Below, piece by piece: positions 1 to 12,100 of a DNA stretch of 64,000 bases (positions are counted from its first letter, which is position 1; each line of letters begins with the position of its first letter). The translations under genes and the position numbers were made by a program. The stretch covers positions 186,001-250,000 of the forward strand of contig MU404082.1 of assembly GCA_022695795.1 (NCBI GenBank), in the 5' to 3' direction. Origin of the DNA: Biscogniauxia marginata. Taxonomy: Eukaryota > Ascomycota > Sordariomycetes > Xylariales > Xylariaceae. The notes under the pieces are model-generated. The model did no database searches. It had not been told where the DNA came from and was given only the letters and a program-made list of their open reading frames with translations.

Positions 1-3000
1 TTAGACATATTCGCCCAAGAGCTCCTTGATCCGACGTCTAGATCCACCACCCACGACCCGTTCCAGTCGGGTTCTTGGAACAGATTAGCAAGCCTTCTAA
101 TAGGGGCGTTGAAGAAGTATGGCCAATGCTCTTTATCTAGTGCCGCTCGCGATCCCAAGTACTGATTAGCCGTTGGTATAGACGTCGTACAGATTCATCT
201 CAGACCCTCCTTGGTCTTTTAGTCGACATAATCAAAAGAAGACCAGCTTCTATCACGCATGTGCTAGACCAGTACTACACAATTCTTACCACGTATTTCG
301 AGGAATATGATCTTGTGAGTCTGCCACTAGACCAGCAGCGGACCCTTGTCGAAGCTGCTACGGCGCCATTGGCATCTTGCTCGGGGAAGGGTAAGTCAAA
401 TCTAGAACTTCGTTGTCTGGTGTGGTGGTTTGGTCTTCCAGGGATAGCATCAGTGACACTGCATATCCCTAACCAGCCCAATTGCTCGTGGTCCATTTCT
501 ACAGTATCTGTGTTGACAACTTACAGAATTACCCAATATCCAAGCGTATTCGTCATTTGCGTATTCCTTCCTGGTCTCTTCGAAATTACTATTTCTGCAA
601 CGCAACCCGGCGGAGATTGCGCACAGTATAGATCTACAGGCCTTGTCCCAAGGCATTATTGATGCTTTCTCAGCTCGGAATGACGTCGGAAGTAGGTCAA
701 AGGATGGCTTGCTATGGCTTTTGGCCCATTTTATCGCTTTGAACAGAGCTGTATCTACCTCGCAGGGTTCGACGTATCTTGAAGCTCTCTACCTTTTACT
801 ATCCCTCCTCACAGAAGACATACAAATACGATCCAGTCCTCCGGAAGGGACCAACGATGTAACTTCCGATGATGGGAGCGAAGACGTCGAAATCAAGGAC
901 TCAGCCCCTCTACCCGAGTATGTGGTCAGCCAGCTAGATTTCCTAGTCAATGAAGACGGGATCTTGGAACTACTCAATAGATTCACTTCGTAAGTATTAC
1001 CTCGTATCTAGACTCGCTATGTCTATCTAATACAGTACAGTACTGCATCGTCTCCTGCGCGTCTCTCCGAGGATGCTAGTCTTCTTGCCGGGTATACTCT
1101 AGTTCTCCTGCGATGCTTCCCGAACCATAGCGACGACATAAAGATGCGTCTTTTCCAAGGTGATATTTCTGCAGTTGACGCTGCTGGCCTCACCGCAGTG
1201 CCATCTGTGAAGTATTTCTGGAAAGCAGCTTCTAGCACCACCGTATTTACCAGCATCATGCAGACGCAAGCCCAGCAGAAGCCCACGTTCGTCGTCGAGC
1301 TACTCCGGCAAGACCCCGTGCGAGACCAAGAGTGGCGTACAGTACTTCTCTTCTTAGAGTTATACAATTTTCTCCTGAGGGTTACCGATGATGAGGATTT
1401 CCTTCCAACAGAAGCCCAAATATTCAAGCAGCAGAGTGCTGCGACGCTACGAATTCGGTCGAGTGGCCTCGGTCGTGAGGAACTGATGCAACTAGTCAAT
1501 TTCCTCAAACACCTATCTTTCCCCCTATACTCTAATTTACATGATATCATATCTGTGCCGTCACGGGCAGGTCGCCTTGATGCCCTCATGGGAGTCGGTG
1601 CGAGAAGTTCTACCTCCCAGGAGAATGTAAAGGTTCCCCCGTCGTCCTTTGCTGGTATTATCGGAATGGATGTGCTCAGTTTAAGAAATGCGGCAACAAG
1701 TGCGATGCGCTCGCTATACGAAAGGGATTCCCGTCGTAGTTTCCTACCAAAAGACTTCTGGCTCATGACATCAAAATTCGACATGGACGGCTTTATCTCG
1801 GCCGTGGTCCTGGAAGAACAACGGAAGGACGAAATGGAGGAAGATGACGAGGAGTCAAGTGATGCTGAACACGATACGCTTGACTCGTTTCGTACATTTG
1901 CCGGACAGCGACTTTCACGTGCTGCCCAGATCGAGAAACGTCGCCATCTACGAAAGATACAGCGTGAGCAGCTACTTGCCCAAGTTGGTCCGAAGCTAGA
2001 GATTCTTCGAAACATGCCATTCGCCATACCGTTTGAGGTCCGAGTTCAGATTTTTAGGCAATTTGTCTATCTAGACAAATCCAAGCGACGTGGAGGTCAT
2101 GTTGATCCCGACCGTTGGAGGCTGTGGGTAGTATCTGGTGAAAATGCTTTTAATTCTAGAGCTAGGGAAATTCTAGGTCGCCATACAGCTAGGGTCAAAC
2201 GCGGAGAAGTCTTCAATGGTGCTTTTGATCAATTCTACCCCCTCGGGGAGGGAATCAAGGAGCCTATTCAGATTACGTTCGTTGACCAGTTTGATCAGCC
2301 AGAAGCCGGTATCGACGGTGGAGGTGTAACGAAGGAATTCCTGATCAGTGTCACCAATGAGGCTTTCCGGCCTGGTCCGGATGGCCACAATCTCTTTGTC
2401 ACTAACAACCAAAACCTTATATATCCAAACCCGTCCGCGTTTGACGATAGGGCAGAGTTTCTACGATATCTCGAGTTTCCAGAAGGCAGTGCAGATTGGA
2501 AGAATGGCATGTTAGACCTTGCTAAACGTTATGAGTTCCTCGGCCGCATCGTAGGAAAATGTATGTACGAAGGAATCCTCATTGACATCGCGTTCGCCAG
2601 CTTTTTCCTTCTCAAATGGACTTCTTCGGGACAGAGTACTCCCACGGATTATCGCGCCAACCTGAATGATCTTCGGGATCTTGATCCAGAGCTATACCAA
2701 GGATTGATCAACCTCAAGAACTACCCTGGCGATGTTGCGGATCTTGCGCTAGATTTCACTATCACAGACCAAATTACAACTCCATCCGGAGAGGTCCGTA
2801 CGATCACTCGTCCTCTGCGGAAAGACGGAGAAAACATTCCTGTCACAAATAAAGACCGCCCCCTCTACATATCTTATGTGGCAAACCACCGGCTTGTCGC
2901 TCAACCATACCGACAGACTAAAGCCTTCCTTAAGGGACTCGGTTCAATTATCAACCCTTCGTGGTTGTCTATGTTTAACCAGTCGGAGCTTCAGCGCCTC

Positions 3001-3378
3001 GTCGGTGGCGATAGCTCCGAGATCGACGTCGAAGACCTACGGCGAAACACTTTATACTCGGGTTTGTATACTATTGGCGACGATGGAGCAGAACACCCGA
3101 CGATCAGGTTATTTTGGGAGGTTATGCATGAACTGAAAGATTCGCAGCGTAGAGATGTGCTCAAGTACGTGACGTCTACGCCAAGGGCACCGCTGCTGGG
3201 ATTCTCTCAGTTGAGTCCTCAGTTCAGTATCAGGGATGGTGGTACAGATGAGGAGAGGTTGCCCAGTACAAGCACATGTGTAAACCTCCTCAAGCTACCA
3301 AGATACACATCTGCTAAGACTCTCAAAGCCAAGCTATTGTATGCCGTTCAGTCCGGAGCAGGCTTCGATCTTAGCTAG
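1..3378 (+). CDS. HUL5: HUL5/UBE3C-type HECT E3 ubiquitin ligase (5' end outside window)
   Basis: This E3 ligase accepts ubiquitin on a cysteine and passes it to substrates. HUL5/UBE3C enzymes extend chains on proteasome-bound and misfolded proteins. The exons I infer are 1-116, 182-390, 527-989 and 1041-3378, which stay in frame for 1041 residues. The 117-181 intron has donor GTATGG, a CTGAT branch point and acceptor TATAG. The C-terminal third is a full HECT domain: it contains GIDGGGVTKEFL, then YEGILIDIAFASFF, and ends with the catalytic stretch STSTCVNLLKLP, with the cysteine codon at 3277-3279, 33 residues from the end. The terminal ..GAGFDLS resembles the UBE3C tail. An acidic patch (EEDDEESSDAEHD) sits near 1830-1875. 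The N-terminus, where this family has an IQ-like segment, lies upstream of the window, so the start is missing. Family assignment is firm; the first intron is inferred. Confidence 0.93.
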
Positions 3379-5104
3379 ACTAAGAGTACTCTTGCGGTCC
3401 TGTATCAGCTGAATTTTGCAGGTTGGACACAATGAAAGATGGCATACACGTCGACCGCTAGTCACACTGCTCTGCTCTCTGGACCGTATGGCTCCCCGCA
3501 GAAGTTGTTGAACATTTACCAGCACGAGACGTTTGCCACGGCTTGAGTCACTTACCTTCGCAAAGGTTTACGTAAATTTATTAAGAGAGGACATGTATCA
3601 ATTGGAGGAAAGCAAGGCCGGGCCTGGCACTTGTATAAAGTCATGGATATGACTTCCCCTGGCACAGGTTCTGGCACAAGCTGACTGATCTCTCGTAATT
3701 TCTTCATAGCCTTACCAGGGACCTTAGATAGAAAGATCGATTGCATATTTCCCCCCGCAATGAGAAATGAACTATGGCTGAGACGAAGAAAAGTATTAGC
3801 GTTAACTTCTGTAAGACAAAAGCATATGAGTGAGGATTACTTTGAACAAAGATAAGGGATCAAACGTGTCTAATGGATTTTTGTAGCACGGCCGGGACGA
3901 GATTCTCTTATAAATAACCCGCGGCGGGGATTGTTGTCTAAGTGGAGGTATATAAAGACTCCTACTTGTTTTGAAAGTATCACGGTTATAAGCGAAGTTT
4001 TATGCGCCCGTCGCCTCGCTGGAGGGGGGAAGATTAGAGAACGTGCAAAATAGCGCGAGTATAAAGAAGTGATGATATCTGCAGATAGGGATAGGTATAG
4101 GTGTAGGGACATTTCCTATTTGTTAACGATTAAGCGCCGTCGATTTTTCTCTTTTCTTCAACAAAACTGGCTGCACAGCAGATTGGGTGGTATTTGCCAA
4201 AGACACCACCCCATTGGCTACCTGATACAAGCTTTAGGATCTTTCAAGATATGAAACCCCGGGTGCCAAGCCATGCGACGATCTGCGTGCACACCTAAGG
4301 TAGGGAACAACACACAGAACCGCACGATTATCGCACGACGAAGGAAGAGGACTAGGCTAAAGGATGGATCCTGTAGAAATCAACAATACTCGCTTTGTCT
4401 ATGAAGGGTGAAGGGGGCTTCTTTGGCATCTTAAATATGTTGACCTCGTGCTGATACTGACAAGGGGGAGGAGGGGGTCTGATGCCGAGTCGGTAGTGGA
4501 TACAGGGGTTTTCGGACAGGGGGGGAGGGAGTTGAAGATGTTAGAGGCCCTTTTCCTACCCATACCAAAAACTCGCCCCGGCTCGTTTGATCGCTGGACT
4601 TGAAGCATCACGACCCCCGGGCTGTAACATCCTCGGAAGCTCGGATGAGACCTTAGGATAGGCGCCGTCACAATCGAATTGAATTTGTCGCACCACTCAG
4701 ACTCGACCCTCCGTAGGCACGGGTAAGGGTAATAAGATAGGCCATTAATTCTTCCTTTCTTAGCTTTCCTTCTCTTCCCTCCATATGGGTTGATCTCTCT
4801 CTCGTTTTTCTTCATCTTCTCTACGCTCCCCCGCCGCTCGTCTTGGTCTCACGTTCCGCCCTCTCGCTTCGATTCCTCATCTATAACGATATTCCTACCT
4901 ATCGTGACTCTTCCTTCTTCCTTTTGATCGTGGCAGGCCACAGCGTTTGATAATAATTTTGTAATACTTTCCTCTCTCTCCGCACCGATTCTATTCATTG
5001 ACGAGACTTCCCGTAGTCCTTGTCTTGTCCTGCCCTGCCTGCCGTCTTATCGAATACTGGACAAACCAATCTCGAAAAGAACAGTAAAAAAAAAAGAAGA
5101 AAAT
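3379..5104. other. Intergenic spacer, HUL5 3' side to small secreted protein
   Basis: No convincing gene was seen on either strand. The right part, from about 4830, is pyrimidine-rich on the plus strand (CTCTCTCTCCGC near 4970), as is common in promoter or 5' UTR DNA of filamentous fungi, and probably belongs to the gene starting at 5105. The 138-codon minus-strand frame at 4399-4815 has no recognisable domain and is treated as chance. Confidence 0.5.
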
Positions 5105-5638
5105 ATGGCACGCACGCAATCCCTCACCGCGAGCTTCATGTTCCTCCTCGCCCTCCTCTTCACCCCTCTTGCCCTCGCCCTCGCCGGTGGTGACGTCGGC
5201 GCCGCCGCGGTACTCCTCACGCCGCGCCAGAGCCCGAGCGCGAACGACGCCGGCGCCGCTCCGGTCGCGGCGCTGGACCCGACGAACCCGATCTGCATGG
5301 ACTACGCGATGGTAGCGAACCTGACGACGGTGGGGCTCAACTCGACGTACCGGGCGGCGTTCCAGCGGTCGGCGCCGATGGGCACGGACGCGGCGTCGGG
5401 GATCATGGACGGGCCCGCGGCGCGCCTGCCCGCCATGATGGCGGACGCGGGCCTCAACGCGCAGTGCGGCAACCTGACCGCGGTCGCCATCGCCGGCGCC
5501 GAGGCCAACCTGACCGCCGGCACGGTCCTCGGCCTGCCCATCCTCGAGGCCGCCGGCGTCGACCCCGGGAACGTCGCCATGCCCATCGTCGTCGTGCTCA
5601 TCCTGCTGATCATGGGCGGGACGTGGATTTCGCTGTAA
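5105..5638 (+). CDS. Small secreted or C-terminally membrane-anchored protein, function unknown
   Basis: This is an intronless 177-residue protein. Residues 1-27 form a classic signal peptide (MARTQ, then a Leu/Phe-rich core ending ALALA). The mature part is Ala/Gly/Pro-rich with only two cysteines, one in NPICMDY and one in NAQCGNL, which could pair. It has three NxT/S glycosylation sequons (NLT, NST, NLT). The last 20 residues (PIVVVLILLIMGGTWISL) are strongly hydrophobic and end the protein, which fits either a GPI-attachment signal or a C-terminal membrane anchor. The start has an A-rich context (AAAATATGGC) and a pyrimidine-rich leader. The gene is very GC-rich with strong G/C third positions, unlike its flanks. 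I do not recognise a family. A cell-surface location is inferred from the sequence and no enzymatic motif is visible. Confidence 0.75.
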   Translation: MARTQSLTASFMFLLALLFTPLALALAGGDVGAAAVLLTPRQSPSANDAGAAPVAALDPTNPICMDYAMVANLTTVGLNSTYRAAFQRSAPMGTDAASGIMDGPAARLPAMMADAGLNAQCGNLTAVAIAGAEANLTAGTVLGLPILEAAGVDPGNVAMPIVVVLILLIMGGTWISL

Positions 5639-7349
5639 GGGATGGGAAAGAGAGAAGAAAAGAGAAAAAAAAAAGAGAACGGAGTTTGGGAAGTGGAGGG
5701 TCGGGATGAGCATGGGTGGATAGATGAACGAGATGGATGGGTTAGGGGCTTGGATTTATGAAGGATAGAGCGAGAGGAAAAATAGGTTGTTTAGGATGGA
5801 GGAAGCTAGTGGGTGAATGCTAGGACAGCCTGATTTGTATGTGCTATCAGGCTGGTATGGCTTTTCTTTATATACCAAGACTACTATGTCTACCGTGGAA
5901 TGGGAGGAGCGCGGGTCGAAGCCAGCGAATATTATTGAAATGCTAAATTTTTTTTTTACGTACCAACATTTATTCTCTAGGCAGTTTATTGAATCGGCAA
6001 TGTCAAATATTGATACCCGTTAAATGGATTATGCTAGAGTTGTAAATCTGGCTCTCTGGGTTTTATATGTGGTGTACTGGAGATCAAAAAAAAAAAAAGG
6101 AGAAAGAGTTCGTGGCTATCTGAACGTATGTATCTGTATGATCATTAGGTACTTATGACATCTTCATACCTACCTAATTTAATACATCAAGCTTAGATTA
6201 CGTCCTGGGCAAAGCAAGCGTACTGGCAAATAATCAGAACCAGGTGAGAATCCCTAGCCATGTGTGAGGCGATGATGGTGTTATATGATCTAGTATGCTA
6301 CATGTAAAATTCATCTCTTCGCCCAAGATTCACATATCACCGCTTCAGATGACAATGTTATCGCATAAGTTTAACGTCTACCCAGATTACCACCCACTAG
6401 ACTATTCCTACAACACCTAAGACTTAATGCCACTATTTTCTATTATTTCAACCGACTCCTAGATACGATCAAGGGGGCTGGTTGTATCCTATGCCATTCG
6501 GCAAAAGAAGGGAGGTTCACTCAGGAGTTATCTTCTTAAAACCCCATTGTCATTATCTATGATCCCGAGAACATATGGGTAACTATATAACCTAGAAACA
6601 GGTATTTTCGAGTGGTGGTAACTCGATGATTAACACAATACATAACTCCAACGTGTTAGCTAAGCTGAGGGAACATTCACTGTCGTCGGTAGGTTTGCTA
6701 CTAATATTTGCCTTACTAGTTGCCATCTTCTGGCTGAAGAGGTGTGCTTCCCTGTCTGGAATAGACCTGGTAGTCGACATGTTGAATATTCCAGTTATAG
6801 ATAGACCTACAATGAAGATATCAAGCCAGCCCACCGTCTGAGCCTGTCAAAGTATCCCCTTGACAACCCATTCAGCTTGCACAGGACATTGTACTCCGTT
6901 ACCACCCGTGACTTTGCGCATTGAACAATCCTGAAAAAAAAACCCCCCATTACCACTGAGCGAGTAGCTCAAGGCTGGCTTTGAGATGATGGTCTTGAGA
7001 GTTGGCTTGTACTTGCAATTAATTGACGACGACGGTTCCGCGGGTATGTGGCTAGTCTAGCCGTTTCTAGGCTTTCCGAGAGCGGTGGCTAACCACCTGA
7101 GGTGATATTGCATCCTCAAAGCATATTGCAACGAACGGGATAGCTTGCTTCCATCTTGATTTTTGGAAAACAACTTCTTCTGATTCTTGGGACGATTCTC
7201 TCAAATCAACGTAGCTACTATCCCATCCAGAGCCAAGCCTCCCTCTTTGCTCGTCTGAAGTCAGCACCGCAAAGCCCCACACCGTGCTAGTCGTCATTCA
7301 TCCGAAGCGTGACCGAAGATATATCCTAAGGAATGCCATTCGGCATACA
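5639..7349. other. Intergenic spacer with one weak hydrophobic ORF
   Basis: This spacer lies between the secreted-protein gene and the convergent NTF2 gene. The only item of note is an ORF at 6626-6841 (+, 71 codons) with one strongly hydrophobic stretch (SVGLLLIFALLVAIFWL) followed by basic residues, reminiscent of the N-terminal anchor of microsomal enzymes such as P450s. No body of such an enzyme follows, so it may be a relic or chance. Poly-A tracts occur near 6086. Confidence 0.4.
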
Positions 7350-8094
7350 TTACGGGAAAATCAGCTTGAAGATATCGCTGTGGATATAAATTTCCTCCTC
7401 CTTGCGCGCGGCGAAGTTAGGCTCGGCCGTGTGGGGGTTAGGAGCGATGAGGAAGAACTGGGTGAAAGTCATTGGTCGTTGCTCCTCATCCACCTAATTA
7501 AACCAGCCAGGTTAGTCTCGTGATATACTATAAACCGGGGGGTGGCGACATGTATACACACCAGAAGTCGTCCGGTCACGAGGACCATGTAGGTATTCGT
7601 GGAAGCATTCAGCTGGGCATCCAAAGTCTCGACCTGGTGTTGGACGCGACCGAATGGCAGGTTCTAAGGTCTGCGTTAGTACGACTGCATCGCGCCCGGG
7701 GTAGGATGGCTTATACCTTCAGCTTCTCAATGATGGCATCCTTTCCTACCGAGGTAGCGGACTCGAAGGTAAGGGTAGATTCGGGAGTCTACAGAATGGT
7801 TAGATAGTCTGGCTTTAGCATGAAGGGGTGTCTAGGGAAACATGCGTAGAAGGTGATTTCCGCTCGGTTGCTGTCGAACTGTGCATAGTATTTCTGGACA
7901 ATCTGTCCTGCAGGGGAGTCAGCCTATTGTTCACCATGGCCAAAGGATAATAGGTAGGTCGGGTAGCGATGAAGCGGTATACATACCGAGCTGCTCTAGG
8001 TGTCCCGGAGGCAAAGCAGAACCTTTTGACAAGTTAGCGATGACTCTGAGGAGAGCGGAAGGAGGGCGGTTCGGGACGTGCCAGTGGAGGCCAT
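7350..8094 (-). CDS. NTF2: Nuclear transport factor 2 (NTF2), six exons
   Basis: NTF2 carries Ran-GDP into the nucleus and binds FxFG nucleoporins. The minus-strand exons I infer are 8094-8082, 8022-7987, 7907-7846, 7788-7717, 7663-7562 and 7493-7350. They join in frame to 142 residues, close to the roughly 125 usual for NTF2. Family hallmarks are QKYYAQFDSNRA, ESTLTFESA, EKLKNLPFGRVQHQ, TLDAQ and LLVDEEQRPMTFTQFF, ending in IYIHSDIFKLIFP. A charged loop (PHTAEPNFAARKEEE) near residues 116-130 is longer than in yeast NTF2. Introns 2, 4 and 5 are GT-AG with CTAAC or CTGAC branch points. Introns 1 (8081-8023) and 3 (7845-7789) keep frame only with GC donors (GCACGT and GCATGT), although both have CTAAC branch points. 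The first exon is only 13 nt. A decaying paralogue or an Nxt1/Mtr2-like relative is the main alternative. Confidence 0.82.
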
Positions 8095-9108
8095 GTTGGG
8101 AGATATCTATTCGGTAGGTACTTCACTTCTTGCGACGTTGGAACGAGTGAAGGGTCGAATGGAATATGGCCGAAAGAGGAAAGGGGCTATGTGTGATTTG
8201 TTGTTGTTATGTTCGCGAAAGAAAAAGAAGGGGGGAGAGTGAGGCTGCTCGGGTTGGAGGGGCCAAAATATTAATTGCGCGGGCTGGCGGGGCGGGGTAC
8301 GGTAGGTACCTAGGTACCTGTTTGTGGTACCTAAAGGAAGAGAGGCATTCCGCAATTTCAGGTTTCGTCAGGCATCACCTGGACTGCTGGGCCACTACTA
8401 CCTTCTAGTTACCCCGGTACCTAGGTAGGTACTTATCGTCGTTATCAATTGCTTAGGTAAGTCCAGGTATTTAAGACAATTTGAATTAGATGGCATCGAG
8501 ATGGGACGAAGAATAAAGAAGCGCAAAGCCGCGCTAGGCTTGGAAGGGTTAGAGTGTGCTCTGCTTGGTGACGTCTTAACTGTTTAAAAAAAACTTAGCG
8601 CGACAGCGGCATTAGCTAAGTAAACATCCATCAGATCGATCCATCATGTTAGTCAACCCTACCTACATACCTACACATATCTTAGATATGTACCTTGTCC
8701 ACAAGATCTTAGGTACCCGGGAGCTTACTGAGTGTCTACCTTAAGCAAGTACATGTAGGTTGTTGTCTCTACCTACCTCGGCTTAACTGTCTCAAAATCG
8801 CAGCTCCTAGGTATTCACTCATTTTCACTTTCATTTTCATCTCATAGCTACCTCAAGTAGACAGATATCATTATCATCGGCTTGTTAAAGCAATAGGTAG
8901 TCAAGAACGGACGGTCCAGGGAATGACCATTTCTGTGCGCATTGGCTAAGATATCTGTGCTGGGGTTGTTCAGCACGTCGCTCTAAGCAAGCTTCAACCA
9001 GTTTCAACCAGCTTCAAACCCTTCGATTGCTATTTCAGCAAAATCGGGATATCCATCGAGGACCTGAAATTCCCATACACACATTATCATGACAACGACG
9101 GCGTCATA
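8095..9108. promoter_or_regulatory. Divergent intergenic region between NTF2 (-) and the BRE4-like gene (+)
   Basis: These 1.0 kb separate two divergently transcribed starts and must hold both promoters. The stretch is dense in GGTACC/CCTAGG/TAGGTA palindromic motifs (8299-8320, 8412-8432, 8700-8720), which recur in other spacers of this window. A short direct repeat AACCAGTTTCAACCAGCTTCAA occurs near 8996-9017. No separate gene was recognised here. Confidence 0.45.
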
Positions 9109-12100
9109 ATGACCTCGAATCAGAATGACGATCGGAATGTCTCCTCCGATGGCATCAATTCGGCTCCAACCGGGGAAAACCTGAAGTGCACGCCGTCGAA
9201 CGAAAGTGGCCTTTCTCGCCTCCTACGACGTCGTAGCCCTGCAAACAGACTTCATGCTCGTGAACCTTCTGTTGATTCATTGGATAGGATATTTGACACC
9301 CGTACCGATTCCGAGGAGCCTCGTCTGCATGCTGCTCGCACATCTGTTCCAATCGAACAGGAATGTGTGAACAATACATACGGTGTCGCCGAGCTACGTG
9401 ATAGCTTCTTCGATGCTATCTTCTCCCAACCCGAGGACATCGATGCCAACCATCTCATGGAACAGGCTGAGAAGACCTTACCTTATGCCTTCCGCAAGAA
9501 AGACCCCCTTTCGCTGAGCAACTTTCTTCCCAAGCAATGGCACGAGGTCCAAGGAGTCGTGCGACGTGTCACCACCACCCGAGCTGGAATCAAGTTGATC
9601 AAATCTTTCCTTGCTTTCTTCATCGCTTATGTCCTTTGTCTTATTCCCTCTGTCCGGACGAGATTAGGTCGCTACGATTATATCATGGTCATTTCGACTA
9701 TAATCAACCATCCGGGCAGGACGTTGGGCGCTCAGGTTGATGGAACAATTCTTACCATTATCGGTACCGCCACGGGGCTTGGATGGGGAGCCTTTGGCTT
9801 ATGGGTTTCTACTTCCACGGTAGCTGCTCGCCTTGGCTATGGTGGAATTCTAGCATCCTTTCTTTTCTTGTACATTTTCATCATTTCTTGCCTTCGTTCC
9901 TATTACATTCGCACTTATCAACTTGTCATCTGCGCTGGAATTGCAATCACGTATACCTGTTTAGCGGAAGTATCGTCCACCCAGGTTTCCTGGTCCAAAC
10001 TCTTCGCTTACGGCGTTCCGTGGCTACTAGGGCAGGCAATCTCCCTTTTCGTTTGCTCTACGATAGCTCCCGATGCTGGCGCTCGCCCCTTGGCCGTGTC
10101 CCTGCATCAGACATTCGAAGTAATGTTGGTATGTTTTCAGGCTCACGTATAAATTGACATACCTTTTGACGCTTTTAGGATGGTCTGACAACTATGGGTG
10201 TGGATAATCTGAGGAGGCGTCGAAGACTAACACAAGCTTTCGTCGGCATGTCCCAAGCATATCGAGACCTAGTGATCGACTTTTCCATTACGCTCTTTGA
10301 TCCAAAGGATATATTGGTGCTCCGTAATCTCATCCAAGGAGTCATACGTGCACTTCTCAGCTTGAAGACCGAAACTAGAATGTTTGACTCATTGGAGAAG
10401 GACTTGTCGAACACGGTTGGTAGATCTTGGCCCACACTAGATGAGTTCGTCGTCAACATGAATGAGAAATTACCAGAGAACTCCGAGAAAAAGGAGTTGT
10501 TGAAGTTCGTTGCCAGCAATTTGGCGGACCCTACAGAGAGACTCCTCTCATCCATGAAATCTGGCCTTCAGGTCTGCGATGCTGTCTTGATGGATATGTG
10601 TGGACATCGCCAGTATCTCGGCCCCCCAAAGGATGTGTCGAGCGATATCCCGGGCGCTCTTGTCAAGTTGCGGAAGCGCATCATAGTATTTGATAACTGT
10701 CAAGACAGCATCTTGGCAAGTGACCGGTTACCACCAACATACACCGAGTTTCCCGAAGTAGTGAAGCTTTTTGCATTCTGCCGGCCGGTTCACCAAGCCG
10801 CTACATCGATCGATGCTCTACTTGTAAAGGTGAATCAGATGCAACAGAGGCAGCCGAAACACCCCAAATTTCACCTACCAAGCTATCCATTTTGGAAAGC
10901 TCTACATCGAACAAGCGCCCAGGTTCGCCACGATCGAGGCGGTGTCACAGCAGGTATGAGCTCCAAGAGATTCATATCCTTCCAACATCAATGCTGACTA
11001 CGACAGGTTCTTATTTCAAAAGCTTCAACGATATAGCAAAGCTTATCCAGAAGATCAAATCCCGCGATTTCCAGCCTCTGCCAGAAGCAGGTAAAACCCT
11101 GGATGGAGAACGTGACACATCTTATGCTACAATGACGGCGAGCGAATTAGAAGACGACGTAAGCGTACAGAAGAACCGTAAACGACACAAAATTTGGAGC
11201 GCTCTTCATCGGATGCAAGGCTTTGAAACACGCTTCGGTCTGAAGACGGCCGCAACCATATCACTATTAGCAATACCTGCGTGGCTCACCAGGAGTTCCT
11301 CTTGGTGGGATAATTACGAGGTCTGGTGGGCTGTTGTAATAGCATGGTTGATCATGGGCCCCCGGTGAGAAATTTTCCCAAGTAGCAGAACCATCTCAAT
11401 TTCTAACATCTATAGGACCGGTGGAAATGTCCAAGACCTGTTCACGAGGGCACTGTGTGCTGTCCTTGGCTCTCTCTGGGCTGGATTATCCTATGCGGCC
11501 GGAAATGGCAATCCGATTGTAGTGGGAGTGTTTGCTGTGATATTCATGCTTCCTATGATCTACCGTTATACACAGAGTGCACATCCGGTAAGCTATTATA
11601 AAACAATTAAGCGGTGATTTTCGTTCTGACAGACCACAGAGATCTGGTATTGTAGGTTGTATAGCTTTTACGGTGGTGTCGCTATCAGAACTTACAGCCG
11701 AGGGAAAACCATCCCCCGCAGCTATCGCCGCAACTCGTGGAGTCTCTATTATGATTGGCGTCGTCGCGTCTGTCCTTGTCAACTGGATATTATGGCCATT
11801 TGTCGCACGCCACGATCTTAGAAAGGCAACAGCTGCTATGATATTTTATTGTAGCATAATCTATAGAAGTGGGTTAGATTCAAGTCCTGTACGAAAGGTA
11901 GTTTTCTTATTATAAATTCATAGGCATCGTGTCGAGGTACGTATACTACGAAGAGGGACACGAACCAACAAAAGAGGACATACACGGTTCCGAGATACTC
12001 GAGGGACGACTCCGAGAAGGATTCGTTAGGTTAAGACAACTCATGGTAAAGCCAATCTCTGGTACCTGGGGAAACTTGAAAGAGTCCATGACTGACCTTA

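Noticed and set aside
1023..2027. 334-codon open frame antisense to the HECT ligase
   Set aside because: It lies wholly opposite conserved coding sequence, has no domain and is Ser/Arg-rich, as expected for a reverse-complement shadow.
4399..4815. 138-codon minus-strand frame in the first spacer
   Set aside because: No domain, poor start context and no splice-compatible continuation.
4991..5713. 240-codon minus-strand frame over the secreted protein gene
   Set aside because: Asp/Arg/Gly-rich shadow of a GC-rich exon.
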